From Flagellimonas maritima (GTDB lineage: Bacteria > Bacteroidota > Bacteroidia > Flavobacteriales > Flavobacteriaceae), in contig NZ_CP030104.1 of the NCBI RefSeq assembly GCF_003269425.1, forward strand, positions 496,001 to 560,000: DNA of 64,000 nucleotides. Reading direction: 5' to 3'. The notes beneath the pieces were generated by a model. The model searched no databases. It was not told the DNA's origin and saw only the letters and a program-made list of their open reading frames with translations. The position numbers and the translations under genes are program-made. Positions 16,195 through 24,259 of the stretch are shown in pieces (within the stretch, counting starts at the first letter, position 1; the number at the start of each line of letters is the position of its first letter).

Positions 16195-17712
16195 ATGAGA
16201 TGGTCAAAATTAATTTTTTTCCTATCTATCCTTTTATGTACATCTAACCAAGTTGAAGCGTATAATTTAAACAAATCAGACCTCACCACTTCACTTTCGG
16301 TATTCGATTCACTTAAATGGGCCGATTACTATTACAACATACATAGGTACAAAAAGGCAATCCCCATTTATGAAAAAAACCTAATTGATTCTGACAAAAA
16401 AACATATATACTAAAAAGGCTTTCATTGAGCCAAGCAGCGTTGGGCAATGTAGACGAGTCAACAGCGAGCCTAATGGAGTATCTACAATTGGAATTCAAT
16501 CCAAATTTTTTGCTCAATGAAGGATTTGACCCCATTAGGGAAGAAAGCAAATTCAAAAAAATATCTGATAGGTTAATTCCAAAAGTAACCACTTGGTCCA
16601 TAATATATTTATTTGTTGCTATAGTTGGCTTTTATGTGGTTTTAATCCTTTGCTTTAACAAACAAATTCATCCCGCATCCCGTTTTTTCATTGCATCGTT
16701 CATTTTCATCCATTCGTTTTTTATATTACATATAAGCATCAATTCCTCGAACTATTTTTTTGAATATCCGCATACTTACCTAATGTCTACTTGGGCGGTA
16801 TTCCTGTACGGTCCCCTATTATATTTTTATTTTAAAAAAACGACCCTTAAATACAAATTTAAACCTATCGATATATTGCATTTAACGCCAACTGCTGTAT
16901 TGATTATTTATCTTATACTGGATGTCTATGTACTTTCCCATAAAAACAAGATAGCACTCATGCTCTCCAGAATGCAAGATGGTCTAGGACCCCAAGACTC
17001 CAACAGATTAATGATTCTTGTTATTTTAAAAATTGTTTCACTGACAGTTTATGGTTTTTTTATAGGAAAGGTCTATGCAAATGGAAAGAACAATATACAG
17101 CTTGAACAGAAAAGTTTACTGTGGCAAAAAAACGTATACCATATTCATATTCTTTATGTTTTCGCTTACACGGCATATGGCATGGTCATAATTACAGGTC
17201 ATACCAATGGTGTACTTTTTGATATTTCTGCGGCAACCATGGCTCTGATGGTGCTTTATGTTGGATATTCTGCAAATATTCAACCTGATGTTTTTAGCGG
17301 TGTTTACTCTTATAAGAATAGATTGTTCCCCAAATATGAAAAGTCTGGACTTACCCCTAGCCTATCCGATGAATTAAAGGAAAACCTCTTATACTTGTTT
17401 GCTGTAGATAAAATCTATAAGGAAAACAATATCAATTTAGATATGGTTGCGCAAAGGTTAAATACTACACGACACAACGCATCACAAATCATTAATGAGC
17501 ATTTTAATGTTAGTTTTCATGAATTTGTAAATATCTATAGAATAAAAGAAGCAAAGCAATTACTGATAGAAAACGAATCCCGAAAATTAAATATTATCAA
17601 TGTAGCGTATGAAGTTGGTTATAACAATAAGGTAACGTTCAATAAAGCTTTCAAAAAGGATACGGAACTAACTCCCTCACAATTTCAAAAATCAGTGGCA
17701 AGGACATCATGA
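16195..17712 (+). CDS. Membrane-anchored AraC-family regulator
   Basis: A 505-residue protein with a signal sequence (about 1-21), a periplasmic TPR-like segment (about 40-125, WADYYYNIHRYKKAIPIYEKN), six to seven membrane helices (about 135-360) and a C-terminal AraC helix-turn-helix pair (about 405-500, with NLDMVAQRLNTTRHNASQIINEHF and NIINVAYEVGYNNKVTFNKAFKK). It therefore looks like a one-protein membrane sensor-regulator reading an envelope or membrane signal. The start ATG at 16195 gives a proper signal peptide. It is transcribed alone. Target genes cannot be named from sequence. Confidence 0.85.
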   Translation: MRWSKLIFFLSILLCTSNQVEAYNLNKSDLTTSLSVFDSLKWADYYYNIHRYKKAIPIYEKNLIDSDKKTYILKRLSLSQAALGNVDESTASLMEYLQLEFNPNFLLNEGFDPIREESKFKKISDRLIPKVTTWSIIYLFVAIVGFYVVLILCFNKQIHPASRFFIASFIFIHSFFILHISINSSNYFFEYPHTYLMSTWAVFLYGPLLYFYFKKTTLKYKFKPIDILHLTPTAVLIIYLILDVYVLSHKNKIALMLSRMQDGLGPQDSNRLMILVILKIVSLTVYGFFIGKVYANGKNNIQLEQKSLLWQKNVYHIHILYVFAYTAYGMVIITGHTNGVLFDISAATMALMVLYVGYSANIQPDVFSGVYSYKNRLFPKYEKSGLTPSLSDELKENLLYLFAVDKIYKENNINLDMVAQRLNTTRHNASQIINEHFNVSFHEFVNIYRIKEAKQLLIENESRKLNIINVAYEVGYNNKVTFNKAFKKDTELTPSQFQKSVARTS

Positions 17713-17796
17713 TTGTCAATTTTAATAAAATGAAATAAGGTAAAGGTTTATCAGGAATTTCCGTTCGCTATTTCAACATCTCTATTTTTAATCAAG

Positions 17797-17892
17797 AAAA
17801 CAGCTCATCAGGAAACTAATAAGACATTTTTGGTCTCATTTAGGGATAATTGAATTAGTCAGCAATAATACCTTTTGCCTATGAGCTGTTTT
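17797..17892. repeat. 12-bp inverted repeat between convergent genes
   Basis: Perfect arms AAAACAGCTCAT (17797-17808) and ATGAGCTGTTTT (17881-17892) with a 72-nt spacer; the right arm touches the stop of the minus-strand DUF1579-like gene. A bidirectional transcription end is likely. The sequence is unrelated to the GTCTAAAAAGT elements. Confidence 0.55.
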
Positions 17893-18397
17893 ATTTTCTT
17901 TTATATAATCCATCGAATAGGACACTAACTACTTCTTCTTTAAGCAAAAGTTCCCAAAGCTGTCTTATGGTTCCATCTTCATTTTTCGTCCAGGTAATTC
18001 TGTTTCTATAAAGTTTTCCATCAGCTTTGGTAAACTCCTTTGAAGACAATATCATCCGGTTACCGATTCTGTTACCGGAAAGCTTTAAGAAAGTTCCTGT
18101 ATTGTCGACCCACAATTGTTCCCATTTTCCTGAAACATTATTATAAAAATTAAGACTTGTTCCTGTATATCCTGTACTCCCATTGCTCCATTTTTCACGA
18201 ATTACACAGCCATTTTCTTCCTTACTGATTTTATTTGTGCCAGCAACCTGACCTTTTGGAGTGGTTACATTCCACTCTCCTACCCAAAAATCAAAAGCAT
18301 GATGATTGTCCGAGCAACAAGAACATGTTTCTGTATGCTGTTGCCCATACGATGTAATACAAACAAAAAAGGCCAGTACTACAAAAGTCTTTATCAT
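17891..18397 (-). CDS. Secreted DUF1579-like protein
   Basis: A 168-residue exported protein (signal peptide about 1-19, SYGQ end). A short Cys/His-rich stretch, TCSCCSDNHH (about 24-33), precedes the domain, which begins HAFDFWVGEWNV and is rich in beta strands (lipocalin-like), as in DUF1579 and related secreted proteins. The Cys/His segment could bind a metal, which is inference. Function is unknown. It starts 6 bp after the stop of the upstream alpha/beta hydrolase, so the two form an operon. Confidence 0.7.
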   Translation of the reverse strand: MIKTFVVLAFFVCITSYGQQHTETCSCCSDNHHAFDFWVGEWNVTTPKGQVAGTNKISKEENGCVIREKWSNGSTGYTGTSLNFYNNVSGKWEQLWVDNTGTFLKLSGNRIGNRMILSSKEFTKADGKLYRNRITWTKNEDGTIRQLWELLLKEEVVSVLFDGLYKRK

Positions 18398-18403
18398 TTT
18401 GCG

Positions 18404-19186
18404 CTACTTCACATTTTGTAAGTACTTGATTACCTGTTCATTGAAAATCATTGGTTTTTCCACGTTGACAACATGGCCGCAATTTTCGATGACATGAAGT
18501 GTAGACGCAACATGTGAACCCACTACCTTTTTTATTGTTGGGAGAAAGAGGTAATCCTCCTCGCCCATAATGTAGAATGTTGGAATTTTGATATCAACTG
18601 CCCTAAAAAAACGCAACAACGGATTAATCTCAGAAGTTAACTTGAACCATCTTATGAATTCTTTTTGGTATAATTTTTTAGCTTCTCGTACAAACAACGA
18701 CCGAGACTCCCTATGATTTTTGTTCGGCATAATGACAAATGCAAAAAATTTATAAAGCCATATATAAGGCACTATAGATTTAAAGATAACGCCCAGCCGC
18801 ATCAAAACTTGCGAGCGAAGGTTAAGCTTCATTATAGCACCGCCCATTACCATGCTCTGTACCCTATCAGAGTATTTTTCAGCTAAATTCCTGATCAAAA
18901 TGGTTCCAAGGGATATCCCAATAAAGTGTGACTTTTCTATGTTCTCATAATCCAAAACCTCAATGATATCAGCTGTAATCGAATCAAAAGTGTATTTATC
19001 ACTGAAAGCATCCTTTATATTGGGTTTTGAATTGCCATGCCCTCTCAAATCCAACAACAAAACATTAAAATGTTTTTTAAAGTCCCTCAACTGCTTATAC
19101 CAAATTGTGGAACTGCCTCCCGCCCCATGTACAAATGTGACCCACTCTTTTGAAATATCATGCCTATATGCCGTGTAGTGTAGCAA
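18404..19186 (-). CDS. Alpha/beta hydrolase, TTG start
   Basis: A 260-residue cytosolic alpha/beta-hydrolase. VTFVHGAGGSSTIW gives the oxyanion region (about 16-30), FIGISLGTILIRNLA the nucleophile elbow with Ser in GISLG (about 89-93), IMGEEDYLFLP the acid strand and NCGHVVNVEKP the catalytic His (about 240). The start is TTG: an in-frame TAA lies immediately upstream and the next in-frame ATG would remove the active-site region. Substrate is unknown; proteins of this shape act on esters, thioesters or C-C bonds. Co-transcribed with the DUF1579-like gene. Confidence 0.82.
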   Translation of the reverse strand: MLHYTAYRHDISKEWVTFVHGAGGSSTIWYKQLRDFKKHFNVLLLDLRGHGNSKPNIKDAFSDKYTFDSITADIIEVLDYENIEKSHFIGISLGTILIRNLAEKYSDRVQSMVMGGAIMKLNLRSQVLMRLGVIFKSIVPYIWLYKFFAFVIMPNKNHRESRSLFVREAKKLYQKEFIRWFKLTSEINPLLRFFRAVDIKIPTFYIMGEEDYLFLPTIKKVVGSHVASTLHVIENCGHVVNVEKPMIFNEQVIKYLQNVK

Positions 19187-19337
19187 TTATTGTTTTTTAT
19201 AAATGTACGTTAATTTTTCGCTTACAAAAGGTAAGATTCTAACGTGAGAGATTACAATTCTGTTAAATTTTAGATAAAGTGCCTGATTTCTAGATGTGTA
19301 CACCTTTTGACAGTAGTCCATACTAGAGTTTTCAACG

Positions 19338-19345
19338 TATCTTTG
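19338..19345 (+). promoter_or_regulatory. Candidate -7 box (TATCTTTG)
   Basis: A perfect TAnnTTTG box 20 bp before the ATG of the 64-aa gene; no convincing -33 TTTG at 18-20 bp upstream. Confidence 0.45.
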
Positions 19346-19365
19346 ATATAACAAATCTTATAGTT

Positions 19366-19560
19366 ATGAATAATCAGTATTGTAAGGTTGGAGCTGTGAC
19401 TCCGATCACGAGTTTAAATCAAGCCGTTTCGGTTTTGGAGGTTATGTATCAGAATTTTATTGAGAAGGCAGCTGATGCAACATATATGGACACCGATTTA
19501 AAGGAATTTTTCAATAGAAAGGCACAAGGAATTAAAAAGACATTGGAAAGCTTGGTTTAA
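19366..19560 (+). CDS. Small unknown protein (64 aa)
   Basis: A 64-residue soluble protein with no signal or membrane segment. After a short start (MNNQYCKVGAVTPITS) it appears to be helical, LNQAVSVLEVMYQNFIEKAADAT and KEFFNRKAQGIKKTLESL forming two amphipathic helices, like a small helical hairpin. ATG at 19366 is 20 bp after an exact -7 promoter box, and the frame uses ordinary codons, which favours a real gene. It converges on pyrF with only 3 bp between the stops. Function is not recognised. Confidence 0.6.
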   Translation: MNNQYCKVGAVTPITSLNQAVSVLEVMYQNFIEKAADATYMDTDLKEFFNRKAQGIKKTLESLV

Positions 19561-19563
19561 ATA

Positions 19564-20385
19564 TTATTCCAATTTGTTGAGTTCGATTTCCATTTCTCTC
19601 TGTATATTTTTGGCTTTTTCTGCAGCTGCTTCAGCAAAATCCATGTTGTTTGAAGCATAAAGAATTCCTCTGGAAGAGTTAACAAGTAATCCTATATTTT
19701 TTGTGATACCATATTTGCAAACTTCTTGCAAGTTACCGCCCTGTGCACCTACACCTGGCACTAAAAGGAAGCTCTCAGGTACAATTCTCCTAATATCTTG
19801 CAAGTAAACTGCCTTCGTGGCACCCACAACATACATCAATCTTTCTGCATTTTTATAAGATTTTGATTCTTCCAAAACCTCTTTGTATAGCTCTTGTCCA
19901 TCAATACGCTTTGTTTGAAAGTCGTATGCACCCTCATTTGAGGTCAATGCAAGCAATATGGTGTGCTTATCTTCAAAAGATAAAAAAGGTTCTATAGAAT
20001 CTTTTCCCATATATGGCGCTACGGTGATTGAATCAAAATTCAAGGTTTCAAAAAAAGCTTTCGCATATCTCGTGGAAGTGTTTCCGATATCCCCCCGTTT
20101 TGCATCTGCGATGGTGAAAATATTAGGATGTTCAGAATTTAGATAATCCATCGTTTTCTCCAAGGATTTCCATCCTTTAAGACCGTACGCTTCATAGAAA
20201 GCAATATTTGGCTTATAAGCAACACAAAATTGATTCGTAGCATCTATTATTTCCTTATTGAAGGAAAAGATTGGGTCCTTTTCTGTGAGTAAATGTTTTG
20301 GAATCTTATCCAAATCGGTATCAAGCCCTATACATAGAAAAGATTTTTTTTTATGAATCTGTGAAACTAAATGGTCTATTTTCAT
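19564..20385 (-). CDS. pyrF: Orotidine 5'-phosphate decarboxylase
   Basis: A 273-residue enzyme converting OMP to UMP, the last step of pyrimidine synthesis, of the longer (type 2) OMPDC class. The catalytic DAKRGDIGNT motif is at about 94-103, with LCIGLDTD near the N-terminus and LLVPGVGAQGG toward the C-terminus binding the phosphate. The frame is open 13 codons further into a repeat region, but ATG at 20385 gives the normal start. It lies downstream of prfA on the same strand, separated by an unusual tandem heptamer repeat. Confidence 0.93.
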   Translation of the reverse strand: MKIDHLVSQIHKKKSFLCIGLDTDLDKIPKHLLTEKDPIFSFNKEIIDATNQFCVAYKPNIAFYEAYGLKGWKSLEKTMDYLNSEHPNIFTIADAKRGDIGNTSTRYAKAFFETLNFDSITVAPYMGKDSIEPFLSFEDKHTILLALTSNEGAYDFQTKRIDGQELYKEVLEESKSYKNAERLMYVVGATKAVYLQDIRRIVPESFLLVPGVGAQGGNLQEVCKYGITKNIGLLVNSSRGILYASNNMDFAEAAAEKAKNIQREMEIELNKLE

Positions 20386-20398
20386 TAAAATTTGGTTC

Positions 20399-20412
20399 TC
20401 GACTGCGCTCGA
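20399..20412. repeat. Small TCGA-loop inverted repeat
   Basis: TCGA-CTGCGC-TCGA, resembling the internal hairpin of element A at 2060-2077 (TCTCGA...TCGAGA). Short hairpins of this kind are dispersed in flavobacterial genomes. Here it sits between the pyrF start and the heptamer array. Confidence 0.4.
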
Positions 20413-20430
20413 ACTGACATTCAATTCAGA

Positions 20431-20608
20431 ACTACTGACTACTGACTACTGACTACTGACTACTGACTACTGACTACTGACTACTGACTACTGACTACTG
20501 ACTACTGACTACTGACTACTGACTACTGACTACTGACTACTGACTACTGACTACTGACTACTGACTACTGACTACTACTGACTACTAACTACTAACTACT
20601 AACTACTA
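20431..20608. repeat. Heptanucleotide tandem repeat between prfA and pyrF
   Basis: Twenty exact copies of ACTACTG (20431-20570), one ACTACTACTG variant (20571-20580), then four ACTACTA copies (20581-20608), about 25 units in all. It fills nearly the whole gap between the prfA stop (20612) and the pyrF start. The unit is not a multiple of three, so it reads stops (TAG on the coding strand) in every frame and cannot be coding. There are no spacers, so it is not a CRISPR array. Copy number is likely to vary by slippage. Confidence 0.95.
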
Positions 20609-20611
20609 AAT

Positions 20612-21688
20612 TTAAAAAATCTCCGAGGCCTCCTTTAGCTTCTCCGTGTTTTCTACCAGCATTAACTCGTCTATGATTTTCTGAATATCTCCATTGATTA
20701 TGTTTTGTAAATCGTAGAGCGTTAAACCAATTCTATGATCCGTAACTCTCCCCTGTGGATAATTGTAGGTTCTAATTTTTGCCGAACGATCACCACTGCT
20801 GACCTGCGAGTTTCTTTTGGCCGCATCTTCCTCCTGTTTTTTGGCCAACTCTAAATCGTATAATCTTGAACGCAATACTTTAAATGCTTTTTCCTTGTTT
20901 TTGTGTTGGGATTTTTGGTCTTGGCATTGCGCGACCAAGCCTGTAGGAACGTGTGTCAACCTAACTGCGGAATAGGTTGTGTTCACGGATTGTCCACCAG
21001 GTCCTGATGAACAGAAAAAATCGATACGAACATCTTTTGGCTCGATCTGTACATCAAAATCCTCGGCTTCGGGAATCACCATTACCGTAGCAGCACTTGT
21101 ATGAACACGGCCTTGGGTTTCCGTTTGTGGTACACGTTGCACACGGTGTACGCCTGCTTCAAACTTTAAGGTCCCGTAAACATCCTCACCATTTACCTCA
21201 AAATGGATTTCCTTATACCCGCCACTGGTTCCTTCGCTCAAATCTATAATATTGGTTTTCCATCCTTTGGACTCACAATATTTGGCGTACATGCGATAGA
21301 GATCACCAGCAAAAATACTGGCTTCATCACCACCGGTTCCAGCCCTTACTTCCATTACTACGTTCTTTTCATCTTCCGGGTCTTTGGGGATTAGGAGGAA
21401 CTTTATTTCATCTTCCAATTTTGGGAGTGCATTTTTCGCTTCTTCCAATTGCATCTTGGCCATTTCCAACATTTCGGCATCACTACCGTCAGAAATAATC
21501 TCTTCTGCTTCGTCAATATTGTTGCTAAGCGTTATATATTCATCACGTTTATCGACCAGAAGTTTTAAATCTTTGTATTCCTTGTTGAGTTTTACATATC
21601 TTTTCTGGTCTGAAATGATATCTGGTTGAATAATAAGGTCGGCAACCTCATCAAAACGTTGTTTTACTATATTGAGTTTGTCAAGCAT
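20612..21688 (-). CDS. prfA: Peptide chain release factor 1
   Basis: A 358-residue class I release factor that reads UAA/UAG and triggers peptidyl-tRNA hydrolysis on the ribosome. The GGQ hydrolysis motif is at 231-233 ([10 protein letters not shown]), the stop-recognition PxT region at [13 protein letters not shown] (about 187), and the acidic RAGTGGDEA segment at about 115. Length is typical. ATG at 21688. The tripeptide reads P-Q-T rather than the enteric P-A-T, probably a lineage variant. It is the first gene of a transcript that would run through the heptamer repeat into pyrF. Confidence 0.95.
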   Translation of the reverse strand: MLDKLNIVKQRFDEVADLIIQPDIISDQKRYVKLNKEYKDLKLLVDKRDEYITLSNNIDEAEEIISDGSDAEMLEMAKMQLEEAKNALPKLEDEIKFLLIPKDPEDEKNVVMEVRAGTGGDEASIFAGDLYRMYAKYCESKGWKTNIIDLSEGTSGGYKEIHFEVNGEDVYGTLKFEAGVHRVQRVPQTETQGRVHTSAATVMVIPEAEDFDVQIEPKDVRIDFFCSSGPGGQSVNTTYSAVRLTHVPTGLVAQCQDQKSQHKNKEKAFKVLRSRLYDLELAKKQEEDAAKRNSQVSSGDRSAKIRTYNYPQGRVTDHRIGLTLYDLQNIINGDIQKIIDELMLVENTEKLKEASEIF

Positions 21689-21746
21689 AAATCAATCCGC
21701 GTTAAGATTACGAATTTACGATTAATTTGTACATTTAATAACAGCT

Positions 21747-22055
21747 ATGAGCGCACTACTTCGCCTTACTACCTATTACTTGGCTTTTTTCTTCAGTAAA
21801 TCTATTTTGGCAATTTCTATTGGGCTAACCGTGTTCTTATGTATCGCCAAAATTCCTTTTATGGCCATTACGTTTTCCAAAATAATATTTCTGGGTTTGG
21901 TGTTTTTTCTTTTTAAAGAAGAAAAATTAAAACAAAAACTTATCTTTTATAAGAACTTTGGGGTTTCAAAAACCTTACTGCTTTTGCTAGCAATTGTTTT
22001 TGACACCATAATATCAGTAATAATCTATTTAATCTTTTTGTGGATTGATTCTTGA
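21747..22055 (+). CDS. Small three-TM protein, putative ABC partner
   Basis: A 102-residue membrane protein with about three hydrophobic helices (residues 8-34, 38-56 and 76-99) and a lysine-rich loop KEEKLKQKLIFYKN. It is not recognised as a named family. Its last 11 bp overlap the following ABC ATPase gene, so the two are translationally coupled and the protein is the natural candidate for the membrane part of that transporter, though it is far smaller than ordinary permeases. ATG at 21747, divergent from prfA. Confidence 0.65.
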   Translation: MSALLRLTTYYLAFFFSKSILAISIGLTVFLCIAKIPFMAITFSKIIFLGLVFFLFKEEKLKQKLIFYKNFGVSKTLLLLLAIVFDTIISVIIYLIFLWIDS

Positions 22056-22710
22056 AATAGATAACATAGAATTGAATTTTGGTCCAAGAAAAATTCTGTT
22101 CGGTATTTATCTTAAAGCAAAGGAAGGTGAAGTAACTGGAATTTTAGGAAGAAATGGATGCGGAAAAACATCTCTCCTTAAAATAATATTTGGCAGTTTA
22201 AAACCAAAATACAAATCTATAAGAATCGATGGCAAAAATCGTAAGGATAGATTATTTTTATCAAATTCCATAGCATACCTTCCCCAACATCAATTACTAC
22301 CAAATAACATCAAAATCGAAAAAATCTTCAGTTTATTCAATGTGGACTGGAATAGGTTTACAGAAATTTTCAAAAGTTTTAAAGTTTACGAAAAGTATAA
22401 GGTTTTTGAGCTCTCAAGTGGTGAAATAAGAATATTGGAAACATACTTGATTTTGAATAGAGATTTTAAAATCATTTTATTGGATGAGCCATTTTCTTTT
22501 ATCGCTCCCATATATGTGGATATTTTTAAAGATATGATCTTATCAAAGAAAAAAAATAGAATAACCATCATTACGGATCATTTCTATAATGATGTAATGA
22601 ATATAGCAAACACCCTCTATTTATTGAAAAATGGCCATTCCAAACTCATCAACAATATTGATGATTTAGTAAACGACGGATACTTAAGCTCTAGTTCCCA
22701 ACAAAAGTAG
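22045..22710 (+). CDS. ABC transporter ATP-binding protein, TTG start
   Basis: A 221-residue ABC ATPase: Walker A GRNGCGKTS (35-43), Q-loop Gln81, signature LSSGE (123-127, standard LSGGQ altered), Walker B IILLDEP (143-149) and H-loop His179 in ITDHF. The likely start is TTG at 22045, inside the end of the upstream membrane gene (11-bp overlap), giving the usual MILEIDNIEL opening; no ATG is near. No large permease is encoded nearby. Its C-terminus overlaps the convergent DUF3570 gene by 20 bp. The transported substrate is unknown. Confidence 0.85.
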   Translation: MILEIDNIELNFGPRKILFGIYLKAKEGEVTGILGRNGCGKTSLLKIIFGSLKPKYKSIRIDGKNRKDRLFLSNSIAYLPQHQLLPNNIKIEKIFSLFNVDWNRFTEIFKSFKVYEKYKVFELSSGEIRILETYLILNRDFKIILLDEPFSFIAPIYVDIFKDMILSKKKNRITIITDHFYNDVMNIANTLYLLKNGHSKLINNIDDLVNDGYLSSSSQQK

Positions 22711-24025
22711 TTCCCAATGTAAGAATGTAGGCGCTAAGGCCATCGCTTCTGTCGTAGTGGCTAAAGCGCAAATCAATGGTCTTTAATCCAAATGAAAAAA
22801 TCTTGGAGTTTGCGAAGATATCCTTGTACTGTAAACCCAACCCATATTGGTGTGCGTCATACTTTGACAAATCGTAATCAGAGGTATAAAATTCAAAGGT
22901 TGAAAGTGCGTCTTCCTTCTCAAAAAAGTAATCTGCTGCAGATTGTGTATAATATCTGTAAGTAGGATACAATGTGAACTTATTGGTTACTTTAAATGGC
23001 GCCTCCAAACTAGCCGTATGTGAGGTTATGCCCCAGTCGTCCCAATAGAAACGATAATAGGAACGCAAAACCAAGAGGTCGTTCACATAATAATTCAATC
23101 TGCCCCCAAAGGGGATTTTAAATCTGTTATCAGGTAACCGTTCCACGTCATCTGCCAATTGAAAATCATCAATAAAGAAGTTTTCCGCATTCCCAAAATA
23201 AATCCTTTGAAAAGGAGTGCTCAACAAACCACTTTGCGAGACTACATCCATGAAAAGAGCGCCCTGTAATTTTTTGTTTAAAATTTGGGAAAAACCCAGT
23301 GATAGGGCATAAGAATTTCTATTCGCTTCTGAAAATTCAGAAAAAGCAGGATCATAGGTGCCATCTCCCTCAATACGATCATCAAAAAAACCTTCGCGCA
23401 GTTCTATGGGATAAATAAGATCCCATTTATCCAAATATACATTTCCACCAATAGTGAGCTCTGTGTTTTTATCATTAAAGAGTCTTGTATAACTTCCTCC
23501 AAAACCAATTGAAAAATAATCGTATTCCGATGATAAATATGCGTTTGCACTCCAAATGGAATTTCTGTTTTCTGAACTGTGCCGGTAACTAGGATTTATA
23601 TAGGTCAATACATCCCGTCTGGATTCTCCAGATGACGCATCGAACGGTGTGGTGTTCAGGTTATTTCCATCCAATGGATTCACATTGCTGGAAGAAGCAG
23701 AGGTGTAAGCGGAAAGTCCTACATCTACGGTCAATACATCATCATCGTTTATGGGTATTCGTAAAACAATCGTGGATGTGGCATCAGTAAGTTCTTCTGT
23801 ACCTTCCCCACCGGTGACCGCAGCGTTTTGACCATCTTGCTCATAGTAGCTGAACAAAAGGTCAATTTCACTGGTCTCCAATACACGTTTTTTATAGGAT
23901 GTAGTGTTTTGTTGCGCCTGTGCAAAAGAAATATTAAGAAGAAAAATCAATATAAGTGATAAGCGACAACGGTACTCATTGTGTTGGGAGCTGAAAATCT
24001 TTGAAGAAAATCTTTCAATTTTCAA
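22691..24025 (-). CDS. DUF3570 outer-membrane beta-barrel protein
   Basis: A protein of about 444 residues whose body matches DUF3570: NAAVTGGEGTEELTD, RFKIPFGGRLNYYVND, YYRFYWDDWGITSHTASLE and TQSAADYFF segments, with alternating strands suggesting an outer-membrane barrel. The start is uncertain: the frame is open into the upstream DUF4266 gene but has no ATG; TTG at 24025, 16 bp after the DUF4266 stop, gives a basic n-region then LSLILIFLLNISFAQAQ as signal core. A short T-S-A-S motif (residues 108-111) resembles the [ST][GS]A[ST] core of ApbE flavinylation sites, notable because apbE is in the same operon. Confidence 0.8.
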   Translation of the reverse strand: MKIERFSSKIFSSQHNEYRCRLSLILIFLLNISFAQAQQNTTSYKKRVLETSEIDLLFSYYEQDGQNAAVTGGEGTEELTDATSTIVLRIPINDDDVLTVDVGLSAYTSASSSNVNPLDGNNLNTTPFDASSGESRRDVLTYINPSYRHSSENRNSIWSANAYLSSEYDYFSIGFGGSYTRLFNDKNTELTIGGNVYLDKWDLIYPIELREGFFDDRIEGDGTYDPAFSEFSEANRNSYALSLGFSQILNKKLQGALFMDVVSQSGLLSTPFQRIYFGNAENFFIDDFQLADDVERLPDNRFKIPFGGRLNYYVNDLLVLRSYYRFYWDDWGITSHTASLEAPFKVTNKFTLYPTYRYYTQSAADYFFEKEDALSTFEFYTSDYDLSKYDAHQYGLGLQYKDIFANSKIFSFGLKTIDLRFSHYDRSDGLSAYILTLGTTFVGN

Positions 24026-24041
24026 ATTTGAACTTTTTGCT

Positions 24042-24251
24042 TTAATTGCAGCCACAACCGCCTCCTGTTTTACCACCATTTGCACCTGCCGAAGCCTCTC
24101 GGTATATTTGAAAATTAGTTTCAAAACGTTCATAGGTGCGGGCTCCCAATTGCATTTCCACATCATTGAGATAGACCTTATCGTACTCTTTCACTGCGAC
24201 ACAAGAACTACTGAATATTAAAAGAGCAAATAAAATTAGGATTTTTCGCAT
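24042..24251 (-). CDS. DUF4266 small lipoprotein
   Basis: A 69-residue lipoprotein: signal sequence with lipobox ending SSSC (about Cys17), a middle LNDVEMQLGARTYERFETNFQIYREAS and the family's characteristic C-terminal GGKTGGGCGCN. The last two cysteines in CGC could ligate a metal or form a disulfide. DUF4266 genes regularly precede DUF3570 genes, as here (16 bp apart), so the two are expected to work together at the outer membrane. It starts at ATG 24251, 8 bp after the apbE stop. Activity unknown. Confidence 0.88.
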   Translation of the reverse strand: MRKILILFALLIFSSSCVAVKEYDKVYLNDVEMQLGARTYERFETNFQIYREASAGANGGKTGGGCGCN

Positions 24252-24259
24252 TTTTAAAT

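Noticed and set aside
15978..16289. 103-codon frame on the minus strand opposite the AraC-type gene start
   Set aside because: It overlaps a terminator hairpin and the signal peptide of a strong gene, and no domain is recognised.
20431..20608. CRISPR-like repeat array
   Set aside because: Units are seven bases and directly adjacent, with no spacers and no cas genes in the window.
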